Assembly: GCF_900107585.1 (NCBI RefSeq)
Contig: NZ_FNQM01000003.1
Coordinates: 62,001-126,000, forward strand
DNA length: 64,000 bases
Direction: 5' to 3'
Origin: Rubrimonas cliftonensis
GTDB lineage: Bacteria; Pseudomonadota; Alphaproteobacteria; Rhodobacterales; Rhodobacteraceae
This document shows, piece after piece, positions 1 through 8,183 of this stretch. How positions within the stretch are numbered: the stretch's first letter is position 1; each line of letters starts with the position of its first letter. The notes beneath the pieces were generated by a model. That model saw nothing but the letters and a program-made list of their open reading frames with translations. It did not search any database and was not told where the DNA came from. The translations under genes were made by a program, and so were the position numbers.

Positions 1-820
1 CGAAGACGGTGAACGGGGCCGGGGCGGGCTCGGTCTCCCACATCGCCTCGATTGCGGCGAGCTTCATCTTCTGGCTGTGGGTCGCCGAGTAGCCCGACTC
101 GTCGCCGAGCACGACGACCGACAGCGCTGAGGCCAGCCCGAAGGACGCCGCCACCGCGATGGAGCGCCGCGCGAGGTCCACATGGCGGTTCTGCAGCAGA
201 TACCAGGCCGAGACGCCCAGCACGAACACCGCCGCCGTGACGTAGCCGGCCGAGACGGTGTGCACGAACTTGGCCTGCGCGACCTCGTTGAACATCACCT
301 CGAAGAACGAGGTCATCTCCATGCGCATGGTCATCGGGTTGAACTCGGCGCCGACCGGGTTCTGCATCCAGCCGTTGGCGATGAGGATCCACAGCGCGGA
401 GAAGTTCGAGCCGATGGCGACCAGCCAGGCGACGACGAGATGCTGGACCTTCGACAGCTTGTCCCAGCCGAAGAAGAACAGGCCGACGAAAGTCGCCTCG
501 AGGAAGAAGGCCATCAGCCCTTCGATGGCGAGCGGCGCGCCGAAGATGTCGCCGACGTAGTGGCTGTAGTAGCTCCAGTTCATGCCGAACTGGAACTCCA
601 TGGTGATGCCGGTGGCGACGCCCAGCACGAAGTTGATGCCGAACAGCGTGCCCCAGAACTTGGTCATCTGGCGCCAGATCGGGCGGCCCGTCATGACATA
701 GACGGTCTCCATGATCGCGACGATGATCGACAGACCGAGCGTCAGCGGCACGAACAGGAAGTGATACATGGCGGTCATGGCGAACTGCAGCCGTGACAGC
801 TCGACGATCCCGATCTCCAT
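1..820 (-). CDS. cydA: cytochrome bd ubiquinol oxidase subunit I (partial, 3' end outside window)
   Basis: The N-terminal 273 residues of the quinol-oxidising, haem-binding subunit of the high-affinity bd oxidase in the inner membrane. The start is the ATG at 820, behind a GGGAGG Shine-Dalgarno. Visible family signatures are His20 in MYHFLF (E. coli His19, haem ligand), the glutamates in GAPLAIEG and FFLEATF (E. coli Glu99 and Glu107), GWDKLSK, the [20 protein letters not shown] segment, and His in [11 protein letters not shown] (E. coli His186). The Q-loop lies beyond the left edge. A perfect FNR box lies 86 bp upstream. cydC and cydD are upstream on the same strand, so cydA is probably both transcribed from its own promoter and reachable from cydDC. 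cydB should follow to the left. Confidence 0.96.
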   Translation of the reverse strand, partial: MEIGIVELSRLQFAMTAMYHFLFVPLTLGLSIIVAIMETVYVMTGRPIWRQMTKFWGTLFGINFVLGVATGITMEFQFGMNWSYYSHYVGDIFGAPLAIEGLMAFFLEATFVGLFFFGWDKLSKVQHLVVAWLVAIGSNFSALWILIANGWMQNPVGAEFNPMTMRMEMTSFFEVMFNEVAQAKFVHTVSAGYVTAAVFVLGVSAWYLLQNRHVDLARRSIAVAASFGLASALSVVVLGDESGYSATHSQKMKLAAIEAMWETEPAPAPFTVF

Positions 821-905
821 ACGAAAACCTCCCAGCGCAGAGGGCGAGCCGAAAGGCGCCCCGCAGATACGCATTCAGGCTTAGGGGGTCCGCCGGGCCC
901 TCGCG

Positions 906-919
906 TTGATCCGGATCAA
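906..919. promoter_or_regulatory. perfect FNR/FnrL-type box upstream of cydA
   Basis: TTGATCCGGATCAA is an exact match to the FNR/Crp-Fnr consensus TTGAT-N4-ATCAA. It lies in the 125-bp cydA-cydC gap, 86 bp before the cydA ATG, a position suited to activation of cydA at low oxygen. Assignment to FnrL rather than another Fnr-family regulator such as Dnr or NnrR is inferred. Confidence 0.8.
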
Positions 920-945
920 AAACATGTATTCGGAATGAATGATTT

Positions 946-2598
946 TTAGAGCGGCAGAATCCGGTCCGCCCAAGCGACCTCGGCCTGCCGATGCGCCGCG
1001 ATCATGAAGGCGGCGTCCGGCAGGGCCGCGCGCAGCCCCGCCAGCACCTTGGCCGCCGTCGCCGCCTCAAGCCCCTCCGTCGGTTCGTCCAGCAGCATCG
1101 CCGCCGGGCGGCGCAGCAGGGCGCGCGCCAGCGCGAGACGACGGTGCTCGCCGCCCGAGAGGCCGGCCCCGCGGTCGCCCAGCGCGAGATCGAGACCGCC
1201 GCGCAGCGCGACAGCGGGCCAGAGCGCAACGGTCTCCAGCGCGTCGCGCAGCGTCGCGTCGTCGGCCCGCGGCGCGGCGAGGCGCAGGGCCTCGCGCACA
1301 GTCCCGCGCATCAGCGCCGGCCGCTGCGGAACCATGGCGACGGTCGCGCGCAGCGAAGGTTCGGGCCATGCGGCGAGGTCGCGGCCGAAAAGTCGGACGG
1401 CGCCGGCGTCCGGCGCCAGCATCCCGGCGCAGAGCGCGAGCACGGTGCTCTTGCCGCCGCCGCTCGGCGCCGTCAGCGCGAGCGTCTCGCCCGGCGCGAG
1501 GCGCAACGAGAGGCCCGCAAGCACGGGCGCCGCCGCGCCGGGGCGGGAGAAGCGCACCCTGTCCAGCGCCAGCGCGGCGGCGCCGGCGACGCGCCCTGGC
1601 GCCGCGGCGGGCGAGGCGGGCGCAGTCCCGCCGCCGAGTTCCGGCGCGACGCGGCCCGCGGCGTCCGCGATGCGGCCGTAGTCGGCGACGGCGCGACGGA
1701 GCGGGGCGAGGGTCTCGGCCAGCGCCAGCGCGACGAAGGGGCCTAGCGCCGCGCGGGCGGGATCGAGCGTTCCCGACGCCACCGCCGCCAGCCCCAGCGC
1801 CAGCGCGCCGCAGGCCGCCGCCAGCGTCAGCGCGTCGAGCGCGAGGCCCGCGCGCCGCTCGATCCGGTCGAGCCGCGCGCGGTCGGTCCGGCGCCGGCGG
1901 TCGGCGTCAAGCGCATGGGCGATCTGCGCCGGGAGCCGCCCCGCCGCCGCGAGCTGCTCCCGCGCCCTGACGAGCCCGACGACGCGCGCGCGCAGCGCCT
2001 GCAGCGCGCGCTCGGCGCGGCGCGCGGGGGCGCGGGCGGCCTGCGCCCCGATGAGCAGCGCCGCCCCGCCGCCGGCCAGATGCAGGCCGGCGACCCAGAG
2101 ACCGATCGCCGGGCCCGCGAGCCAGCCGAGCGCCAGCCCGGCGGCGACCTGCGTCGCCGCGCCCGCCGCCACGGGCAGGATCAGCCGCAGCGGCGCGCCG
2201 TCGAGCGCGTCGACGTCCGCCGTCAGCCGGTTGAGCGCCTGCGCCCCGCGCAGCCGCTCCAGCTTGGCGAAGGGGGCCGCCGCGAGGCGCGCCAGCAGCC
2301 GCACGCGCAGGGCCGTCAGCGCGCGCAGCGTCGCGTCATGGGTCAGCAGCCGTTCGCCGTAGCGCGCCGCCGCGCGGCCCAGCGCGAGGAAGCGCACCGC
2401 CGCCGACGGGCGGAACACGTCGAACATCGCGCCGGCGCCCGCCAGCCCCGCCGCGCCTGCGGCGACGATGAACCAGCCCGACAGGCCCAGCAGCGCCGCG
2501 CCCATCGCCGCGACGCAGACCGCCAGCGCCGCGCCGCGCAGGAAGGCGGCGCGCTCGGCGCGCAGGATGGCGCGGAACACGGCGAGGATCGCGCGCAT
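946..2598 (-). CDS. cydC: heterodimeric ABC exporter CydDC, subunit CydC
   Basis: A 550-residue half-transporter, with an N-terminal transmembrane domain (about residues 15-300) fused to an ATPase domain. With CydD it exports cysteine/glutathione thiols needed for periplasmic redox balance and bd oxidase assembly. ATPase motifs are Walker A APSGGGKST, signature GLSGGEHRRLALARAL and Walker B AMLLDEPTEGLE. An open frame extends much further upstream, but the ATG at 2598 is chosen because it overlaps the cydD stop as TGATG and begins a normal CydC N-terminus (MRAILAVFRAILRAER). It is transcribed after cydD and before cydA. Confidence 0.93.
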   Translation of the reverse strand: MRAILAVFRAILRAERAAFLRGAALAVCVAAMGAALLGLSGWFIVAAGAAGLAGAGAMFDVFRPSAAVRFLALGRAAARYGERLLTHDATLRALTALRVRLLARLAAAPFAKLERLRGAQALNRLTADVDALDGAPLRLILPVAAGAATQVAAGLALGWLAGPAIGLWVAGLHLAGGGAALLIGAQAARAPARRAERALQALRARVVGLVRAREQLAAAGRLPAQIAHALDADRRRRTDRARLDRIERRAGLALDALTLAAACGALALGLAAVASGTLDPARAALGPFVALALAETLAPLRRAVADYGRIADAAGRVAPELGGGTAPASPAAAPGRVAGAAALALDRVRFSRPGAAAPVLAGLSLRLAPGETLALTAPSGGGKSTVLALCAGMLAPDAGAVRLFGRDLAAWPEPSLRATVAMVPQRPALMRGTVREALRLAAPRADDATLRDALETVALWPAVALRGGLDLALGDRGAGLSGGEHRRLALARALLRRPAAMLLDEPTEGLEAATAAKVLAGLRAALPDAAFMIAAHRQAEVAWADRILPL

Positions 2599-4340
2599 CA
2601 GCGCCCCGCCGCCGCGATGACGCGGTCCATGCGCGCGGCGAGCGCGGCGTCGTGGGTGGCGACGATCAGCGTCGCGCCGGTCGCGGCCAGCGCCAGAAGC
2701 CCCTCCGCCACGGTCGCCGCCGTCGCGGCGTCGAGGTCGGCGGTCGGCTCGTCGGCGAGGAGCACGTCCGGCCGGGCGTGCAGCGCGCGGGCGAGCAGGA
2801 TGCGCCGCGCCTCGCCGCCAGACAGGCCAGCGCCGCTCTCGCCGAGCCGCGCCAGCAGGCCCCGCGGCAGGGTCGCGACCACGCCCGCCGCACCCGCCGC
2901 CGCCAGCGCGGGCGCGAGCGCCGCCGCGTCGGCTTCGGCGTTCGTCCCCAACCTGCCGTCGGTCAGGATGCGGCGCAGGCTCTCGTCGGCGAAGGCGGGC
3001 GTCTGGGGCGCGAAGGCGAGGCGCGCGCGCCAGGCGTCGGCGCACGCGTCATCCAGCGCGCGGCCCGCGACCTCGATCGCGCCGGCGTCCGGCCGGTCAA
3101 GGCCCGCGACGAGCCTCAGCAGCGTGGTCTTGCCGGAACCGGAAGGCCCGACGAGGGCGACGCGCTCGCCCGGCGCGATGTCGCCGTCGGGCCAGCGGAT
3201 CGAGCCGCGCCGGAGCCCGCGCCAGCGGATCGCAGCCGGGCCGTCGAGGGGCGCGGCGGCGGCGCCGGCGCCGAGCAGAGGGCGCGACGTCCCGTTCTCC
3301 AGCGCCGCGAGCTCCGCCGCGACGGCCTCGGCGGCGGCGCGGTCGTGCCAGGCGGCGGCGAGATCGCGCAGGGGCTGGAAGAACTCCGGCGCCAGCAGCA
3401 GAAGCCAGATCGCCGCGAAGGGCGTCACGCCGCCCGACCAGCCGCCCCAGCCGATCACGCCCAGCACGCTGAAGCCGCACCAGACCGCCACCATCGCCAC
3501 GCCGATCGCCGCGAAGAGCTCAAGCACCGTGGAGGAGAGGAACGCCACCGCCAGCACCGCCATCGTGCGCGCGCGCAGCGCCTCCGCGGCCCTAGCGAAA
3601 TCGGCGCCGGCCCGGTCCTGCGCATCCAGAAGCCGCAGGTCCGGCAGGGCGGACAGCCTGTCCACCAGCAGGTCGTTGAGCGCGCCGACCTCGACCATCT
3701 GCCGCCGGCTCGCCTCCCTCGCCGCGATGCCGACCAGCGCCATGAACACCGGGATCAGCGGGCCGGCCACCAGCAGCACCAGCGCCACGGCCCAGGACTG
3801 GCTGAGCGCGAGCGCAAGGATCGCCGGCGGCAGGACCATGGCGCGCGCCCGCGCCGGCCCGTAGCGCGTGAGCCACGGAGCCAGCAGGTCGAGCTTCTCA
3901 CCGGCCAGCGCCGCAAGCGCCCCGGGACCGGCGGACCCGTTGGCGGAGCCCCGGCCCGCGCGCTCGACCAGACCTGCGCGCAGCGACCCGACCAGCCCTT
4001 CGGCGGCGCGGAACGCGCGGGCCTGTCCCGCCGAGGCGAGCCCGGCGCGCGCCAGCCCCAGCGCCGCGAAGGCGCAAAGGGCGATCCAGGGCGCGGCGGC
4101 GCCGTTCCAGAGAGAGCCCGTCGGAGCGTCGGAGAGCGCGCCGGAGAGCGCCCATGCGAGCGCCCATGCGAGCGCAGCCGCCTGCGCCGGCCACAGCAGC
4201 CCGGCCGCGACGCCCAGCGCGGCGGCCCGGCGCAGCGGCCTGCGCGCCGGCTCCGCAAGCGCGTCGAGCGTCCCGCGCGCAAGGGCGCCGTGATCGCAAG
4301 CCATTTCTCGCGAGGTTTCGACCGCTGGGATCACCGACAT
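2598..4340 (-). CDS. cydD: heterodimeric ABC exporter CydDC, subunit CydD
   Basis: A 580-residue ABC exporter half, partner of CydC in thiol export and cytochrome bd maturation. The ATPase domain shows Walker A VGPSGSGKTT, signature GLSGGEARRILLARAL and Walker B VLLADEPTADLD. The start at 4340 is preferred over an in-frame ATG at 4415, because the longer form would place the FNR box at 4396-4409 inside the coding region. An ATG at 4304 is a further alternative. The stop overlaps the cydC start by one base. The gene is divergent from the Rrf2 regulator. Confidence 0.92.
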   Translation of the reverse strand: MSVIPAVETSREMACDHGALARGTLDALAEPARRPLRRAAALGVAAGLLWPAQAAALAWALAWALSGALSDAPTGSLWNGAAAPWIALCAFAALGLARAGLASAGQARAFRAAEGLVGSLRAGLVERAGRGSANGSAGPGALAALAGEKLDLLAPWLTRYGPARARAMVLPPAILALALSQSWAVALVLLVAGPLIPVFMALVGIAAREASRRQMVEVGALNDLLVDRLSALPDLRLLDAQDRAGADFARAAEALRARTMAVLAVAFLSSTVLELFAAIGVAMVAVWCGFSVLGVIGWGGWSGGVTPFAAIWLLLLAPEFFQPLRDLAAAWHDRAAAEAVAAELAALENGTSRPLLGAGAAAAPLDGPAAIRWRGLRRGSIRWPDGDIAPGERVALVGPSGSGKTTLLRLVAGLDRPDAGAIEVAGRALDDACADAWRARLAFAPQTPAFADESLRRILTDGRLGTNAEADAAALAPALAAAGAAGVVATLPRGLLARLGESGAGLSGGEARRILLARALHARPDVLLADEPTADLDAATAATVAEGLLALAATGATLIVATHDAALAARMDRVIAAAGR

Positions 4341-4395
4341 CGTTCGAGCCTGTTCCTGTCTCCACGCTCTCTCGCCGGTTCGTCGGGTCGCGCCC

Positions 4396-4409
4396 TTGAC
4401 GCAGGTCAA
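4396..4409. promoter_or_regulatory. FNR-type box in the cydD/Rrf2 divergent promoter
   Basis: TTGACGCAGGTCAA is a perfect dyad and a common alphaproteobacterial FnrL-type variant (TTGAC-N4-GTCAA). It sits 56 bp upstream of the chosen cydD start and 68 bp upstream of the Rrf2 start, so it could control both genes. Together with the box at 906-919 it gives both halves of the cyd locus the same oxygen-responsive element. Confidence 0.65.
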
Positions 4410-4476
4410 TTCCACATCTTCCGTACAAGATTAAATGTCGTCCGCGGCGCGGAGGCGCCCCGAGGAGGGAGCGCCC

Positions 4477-4950
4477 ATGCGGCTCACCATGCGAAGCAAT
4501 CTCGCGATGCGCACGCTCATGCAGTGCGCGGTGAACGTCGACCGGACGGTGCAGGCGCGGGACGTCGCGTCGGCCTGCAACGCCTCGGTCAACCATGTCG
4601 CGCAGGTGGTGAGCAGGCTTGCGGAGGCGGGGCTGCTCGCCACAGCCCGCGGGCGCGGCGGCGGCCTCCGCCTCGCCCGCCCCGCGCGGGAAATCTCGGT
4701 CGGGGCCGTGCTGAGACGCTTCGAGGCCGATGTCCCCTTCGCGGAATGCATGGCGGCGACGGGCAACACCTGCCCCCTGCCCGCGGCCTGCCGCCTGCGC
4801 GGCGCGCTGTCTCGGGCGCTGGAGGCGTTCTACTGCGAACTCGACCGGCTGACCCTGGCGGATCTGGTGGACGACAACGCCGCGCTCGCAGCCCTGCTCG
4901 CCCTGCCGCAGCGCGACGCGCCCGGCTGCGCCGCGGGGACGGCGACGTGA
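4477..4950 (+). CDS. Rrf2-family Fe-S transcriptional regulator (NsrR/RirA-like)
   Basis: A 157-residue winged-helix regulator of the Rrf2 family. The ATG at 4477 follows a GAGGAGG Shine-Dalgarno; an upstream in-frame ATG at 4435 has none. Three conserved cysteines, Cys91, Cys99 and Cys105, are spaced C-X7-C-X5-C. As I recall it, this is the RirA pattern, while NsrR proteins vary here. They are the expected ligands of an Fe-S cluster that would sense nitric oxide, oxygen or iron. Its position divergent from cydDC suggests control of the oxidase genes, alone or with an FNR protein. It overlaps the downstream methyltransferase by 4 nt (GTGA). Whether it is NsrR or RirA cannot be settled from sequence. 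Confidence 0.85.
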   Translation: MRLTMRSNLAMRTLMQCAVNVDRTVQARDVASACNASVNHVAQVVSRLAEAGLLATARGRGGGLRLARPAREISVGAVLRRFEADVPFAECMAATGNTCPLPAACRLRGALSRALEAFYCELDRLTLADLVDDNAALAALLALPQRDAPGCAAGTAT

Positions 4951-5570
4951 GCGCGGCGTTCTGGGACCGTCTCGCAAGGCGCTACGCCGCGCGCCCGGTG
5001 CGCGACGCCGCCGCCTACGCCCGCACGCTTGAGCGGACGGCCGCCTGGCTCTCGCCCTCGGACGCCGTGGTGGAGTTCGGCTGCGGCACGGGGACCACCG
5101 CGCTGGCGCTGGCCGGCGCTGCGGCGCGCATCGACGCCACGGATTTCTCCGCAGGCATGATCGCCATCGCGCGGGAGAAGGCCGAAGTCGAGGGCGCAGC
5201 GACCGTCGCCTTCACGCAGGCCGACCTGTTCGACGCCGGCGCCGTCCCCGGCCCCTACGACGCGGCGCTCGCCTTCAACTTCCTGCAGCTCATGCCCGAC
5301 CTGCCCGGCGCGCTGGCGGCGATCTCGCATCGGCTGAAGCCGGGAGGCCTGCTGATCTCCAAGACGGTCTGCATCGGCGAGCCGGGATGGCGGCTGGCGC
5401 GGGTCGCGGTGCGCGGGCTGAAGGCGTTCGGCGTCGCCCCGCCGCTCCAGTTCCACCAGATCGCCACGCTGGACCGCGCCGTGGAGGACGCGGGCTTCGC
5501 GATACTCGAGCGCGGCGTCTTCCCCGAGCGCCCGCCCGCGCGCTTTCTCGTCGCGCGCAAGGCGGGCTGA
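4947..5570 (+). CDS. class I SAM-dependent methyltransferase
   Basis: 207 residues, starting at a GTG that overlaps the Rrf2 stop (GTGA), so translation is probably coupled. SAM-binding motif I is VVEFGCGTGTTALALA (about residues 39-54). Motif II acid is in IDATDFSAGMI, followed by FTQADLF and LKPGGLLISK. The substrate is unknown. Small methyltransferases of this type are seen near respiratory regulators in related genomes, but no specific role is proven. Co-transcription with the Fe-S regulator suggests shared control. Confidence 0.85.
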   Translation: MSAAFWDRLARRYAARPVRDAAAYARTLERTAAWLSPSDAVVEFGCGTGTTALALAGAAARIDATDFSAGMIAIAREKAEVEGAATVAFTQADLFDAGAVPGPYDAALAFNFLQLMPDLPGALAAISHRLKPGGLLISKTVCIGEPGWRLARVAVRGLKAFGVAPPLQFHQIATLDRAVEDAGFAILERGVFPERPPARFLVARKAG

Positions 5571-5577
5571 GGCCGCG

Positions 5578-6459
5578 TCAGTCCTCGCCGCGCGGCGCGA
5601 AGCGGTCGAGCGGGATCTTCAGGTAGCGATGGCCGTCGGCTTCAGCCTCGGGCGGGCGCCCGCCGCGGATGTTCACCTGCAGCGCCGCGAGCATCAGCTT
5701 CGGCAGCGGCAGGGTCGCGTCCCGCGCGTCGCGCGTGGCGATGAAGGCGGCGCGGTCGAAGCCGTCGCGCAGATGAATGTTGGCGGCCTTCTGCTCGGCC
5801 ACCGTGCTCTCGCACCGGGCCTCGCGGCCTTTCGGCGCGTAGTCGTGGCCGACGAAGACGCGCGTCGCGTCCGGCAGCGCCAGGATGCGCGTGATCGAGG
5901 CGTGCAGGTCGGACGAGGAGCCGCCGGGGAAGTCGGCGCGCGACGTGCCGCTGTCGGGCATCATCAGCGTGTCGTGGACGAAGGCCGCGTCGCCGGCGAC
6001 ACAGGTGACCGAGGCGAGGGTGTGGCCGGGAGAGAACATCACGCTGACGGGGATCTCGCCCACCATGAAAGTCTCGCCGTCGGCGAGCAGCCTGTCCCAC
6101 TGGCGGCCGTCGCCGGGCAGGTCGGGCAGGTTGTACAGCCCCTTCCAAAGCGCCTGCACCTTGACGACATGCTCGCCGATGGCGCGCGGGGCGCCCAGCC
6201 GCTCGGCCAGCCACGGCGCGGCGGAGAAGTGGTCGGCGTGGGGATGGGTGTCGAGGATCCAGGCGACGTCGATCCCGGTCTCGCGGACGTAGGCGAGGAT
6301 CGCCTGAGCGTTCGCGGCGGCGATGGCGGCGGCGCGGGGGTCGAAGTCGAGCACCGGGTCGACGATCGCGCCCTTCATGGTGTTCGGGCAGTGAAACACA
6401 TACTGCCAGCTGCCGGTCGGGCGGTCCCAGAAGCTCTTCACGACGGGTTTGGGCTGCAT
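5578..6459 (-). CDS. MBL-fold metallo-hydrolase, persulfide dioxygenase-like (Blh/ETHE1 type)
   Basis: A 293-residue metallo-beta-lactamase-fold protein. Metal ligands appear in THPHADHF (HxHxDH), in GHTLASVTC, and in the distal VGHDYAP. The segment MMPDSGTSRADFPGG matches the persulfide-dioxygenase/Blh branch, which oxidises glutathione persulfide to sulfite with a mononuclear iron. The start at 6459 begins MQPKPVVKSFWD; a longer open frame upstream overlaps the peroxiredoxin and is rejected. It lies 74 bp downstream of the peroxiredoxin on the same strand, so the pair may form a thiol and persulfide detoxification unit. Substrate is inferred. Confidence 0.82.
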   Translation of the reverse strand: MQPKPVVKSFWDRPTGSWQYVFHCPNTMKGAIVDPVLDFDPRAAAIAAANAQAILAYVRETGIDVAWILDTHPHADHFSAAPWLAERLGAPRAIGEHVVKVQALWKGLYNLPDLPGDGRQWDRLLADGETFMVGEIPVSVMFSPGHTLASVTCVAGDAAFVHDTLMMPDSGTSRADFPGGSSSDLHASITRILALPDATRVFVGHDYAPKGREARCESTVAEQKAANIHLRDGFDRAAFIATRDARDATLPLPKLMLAALQVNIRGGRPPEAEADGHRYLKIPLDRFAPRGED

Positions 6460-6533
6460 GGCGAGGCGTCCTTGAGGGGCTGATCGGGGGCGGGCCGCGC
6501 CAGGGGGCGCGACCCGATGACGACTGCGGGCCG

Positions 6534-7172
6534 TCAGAGCGCGCGGCGGGCGAAGTACCAGTCGGTCACGTCGTAGGGCTCGCCCATCCGGGCCTCCGCC
6601 GCCTCGGCGGTGGCGGGCGGCGGCACGATCACCATTTCGCCGGGCTTCCAGCCCTCGGGCGTCGCCACCTTGTGCGCGTCGGAGGTCTGAAGCGCCTCCA
6701 GCAGGCGCAGGAATTCGTCCACCGAGCGGCCGTTGGACATGGGATAGTAGGCCATGGCGCGGAGCACGCCCTCGGGGTCGATGACGAAGGTGGCCCGCAC
6801 CGCCGCCGTGTCGGAGGCGCCGGGCTGGATCATGCCGTAGGCCGAGGCGACCGCCATCGACAGGTCGGCGATAATAGGGAAAGGGATGTGGACCGAGAAC
6901 TTCTCCTCGATGTTCCGCATCCACGCGATGTGGGCGTAATGGCTGTCGATCGACAGACCGAGCAGTTCGCAGTTGAGCGCCGCGAACCTGTCGGCCCGCT
7001 CGGCGAAGGCGATGAACTCGGTGGTGCAGGTCGGCGTGAAGTCGGCCGGGTGCGAGAACAGCACCAGCCACTTGCCGCGATAGTCGGCCAGCGTGCGGCG
7101 GCCGTGGGTGGTGGGGGCGTCGAAATCCGGCGCCGGCTCGTTCAGGCGCGGCAGTGCGGGAGCGTCGGTCAT
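6534..7172 (-). CDS. 1-Cys peroxiredoxin (Prx6/AhpC-TSA family)
   Basis: 212 residues of the Prx6-type thiol peroxidase, which reduces hydrogen peroxide and organic hydroperoxides in the cytoplasm. The peroxidatic Cys49 lies in the PxxxTxxC motif HPADFTPTC. The C-terminal 1-Cys extension is present (VATPEGWKPGEMVIVPP). The ATG at 7172 is chosen for its AAAGGA Shine-Dalgarno; an in-frame ATG at 7217 would run into the regulatory repeat. It is divergent from an OxyR-like gene, the usual arrangement for OxyR-controlled peroxidases. Confidence 0.92.
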   Translation of the reverse strand: MTDAPALPRLNEPAPDFDAPTTHGRRTLADYRGKWLVLFSHPADFTPTCTTEFIAFAERADRFAALNCELLGLSIDSHYAHIAWMRNIEEKFSVHIPFPIIADLSMAVASAYGMIQPGASDTAAVRATFVIDPEGVLRAMAYYPMSNGRSVDEFLRLLEALQTSDAHKVATPEGWKPGEMVIVPPPATAEAAEARMGEPYDVTDWYFARRAL

Positions 7173-7218
7173 GGCGGTGATCCTTTGTTGCTTCGCAGTC
7201 ATGGCTACCAGCGCCACT

Positions 7219-7269
7219 CAATCGAGAGAAACGAATTGAATCTACGAGTGTGATCGCCTATCTCGATTG
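7219..7269. promoter_or_regulatory. phased inverted repeat in the peroxiredoxin/oxyR promoter region, candidate OxyR site
   Basis: CAATCGAGA at 7219-7227 and its exact reverse complement TCTCGATTG at 7261-7269 flank 33 bp. Arm centres are 42 bp apart, four helical turns, a spacing that suits a tetrameric LysR-family regulator. The right arm ends just before the oxyR ATG, so binding could also autoregulate. The site does not match the E. coli OxyR consensus closely, so the role is inferred from position and symmetry. Confidence 0.5.
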
Positions 7270-7271
7270 CC

Positions 7272-8183
7272 ATGCGCACGCCCGTCACCCTTCGACAGCT
7301 GGAGTTCCTCGTCGCGCTCGACGACTCGCGCCATTTCGGCCGTGCGGCGGAGGCTATCCATGTCACGCAGTCGACGCTCAGCGCCGGGCTGAAGGAACTT
7401 GAGACGACGCTCGGCGCGACGCTGGCGGAGCGCGACCGCCGCCATGTGGCGATGACGCCGCTGGGCGCGGCGCTGGCCGTCCGCGCCCGCTCGATCCTTC
7501 GCGACGTGGAGGGGCTCGTCGAGCAGGCCGCGACCGAAAGCGACCCTCTGGCCGGCATGCTGCGGCTCGGCGCGGCGTCGACCATCGGGCCCTATGTGTT
7601 TCCTGCGCTTGTCGGCGGCCTCGGCGCGCGGTTTCCACGGCTGAGGCTTCGCCTGCAGGAGGGGCTCAGCGACGATCTGCGCGCCGGCCTGCGCGACGGC
7701 GGCCTCGACGCGGCGATCGTCGCGCTGCCCTACGACATGGGCGACGCCGAGACGCGCGCCCTCATCGACGACGGCTATCTGCTGGCCTGCCCAAAGGACC
7801 ACCCGCTCGCCAACCGCGACGAGATCGACGGCGGGGATCTGACGGACCGTCCGCTGCTGCTGCTGGAGCGGGGCCATTGCCTGCAGCGCCACGCGCTTTC
7901 GGCCTTCGGCGACGAGGCGCTGCGACAGGATGCGGCCTATGAGGCGACCAGCCTGCCGACGCTGGCGGCGATGGTCGCGGCGCGGGCCGGAGTCACGCTG
8001 CTGCCGGAGATCGCCGTGCGCGCCGGCGTGGCGGAGGGCCATGACCTGGCGCTGATCCCGATCCGCGGCGCCCATCCCAGGCGCATCGCGCTCGCCTGGC
8101 GGCGCGGCGCGGCGCGATCGGCTGCATTCGAGGCGCTCGCGTCGGCCTGCGCGGAGATCCTTCGAGCGGGACAGAGGCCATGA
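7272..8183 (+). CDS. oxyR: LysR-family hydrogen-peroxide regulator, OxyR-like
   Basis: 303 residues. An N-terminal LysR helix-turn-helix (about residues 5-65, LRQLEFLVALDDSRHFGRAA) is followed by a substrate-binding-like sensor domain. The OxyR hallmark GHCL is present with Cys203, equivalent to E. coli Cys199. The position of the resolving Cys208 is phenylalanine (Phe212, in ALSAFGDEA). Other cysteines (Cys173 and one near the C-terminus) are not at the canonical place. It probably activates the divergent 1-Cys peroxiredoxin gene. Peroxide sensing would then need a different partner for Cys203, or go through sulfenic acid or mixed disulfide. Confidence 0.88.
   Translation: MRTPVTLRQLEFLVALDDSRHFGRAAEAIHVTQSTLSAGLKELETTLGATLAERDRRHVAMTPLGAALAVRARSILRDVEGLVEQAATESDPLAGMLRLGAASTIGPYVFPALVGGLGARFPRLRLRLQEGLSDDLRAGLRDGGLDAAIVALPYDMGDAETRALIDDGYLLACPKDHPLANRDEIDGGDLTDRPLLLLERGHCLQRHALSAFGDEALRQDAAYEATSLPTLAAMVAARAGVTLLPEIAVRAGVAEGHDLALIPIRGAHPRRIALAWRRGAARSAAFEALASACAEILRAGQRP

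Noticed and set aside
2652-5570. Plus-strand open frame of 972 codons across cydD, Rrf2 and the methyltransferase
   Set aside because: Only its last 207 codons (from the GTG at 4947) have methyltransferase motifs. The rest is Arg/Gly/Gln-rich antisense translation of cydD and an out-of-frame reading of the Rrf2 gene.
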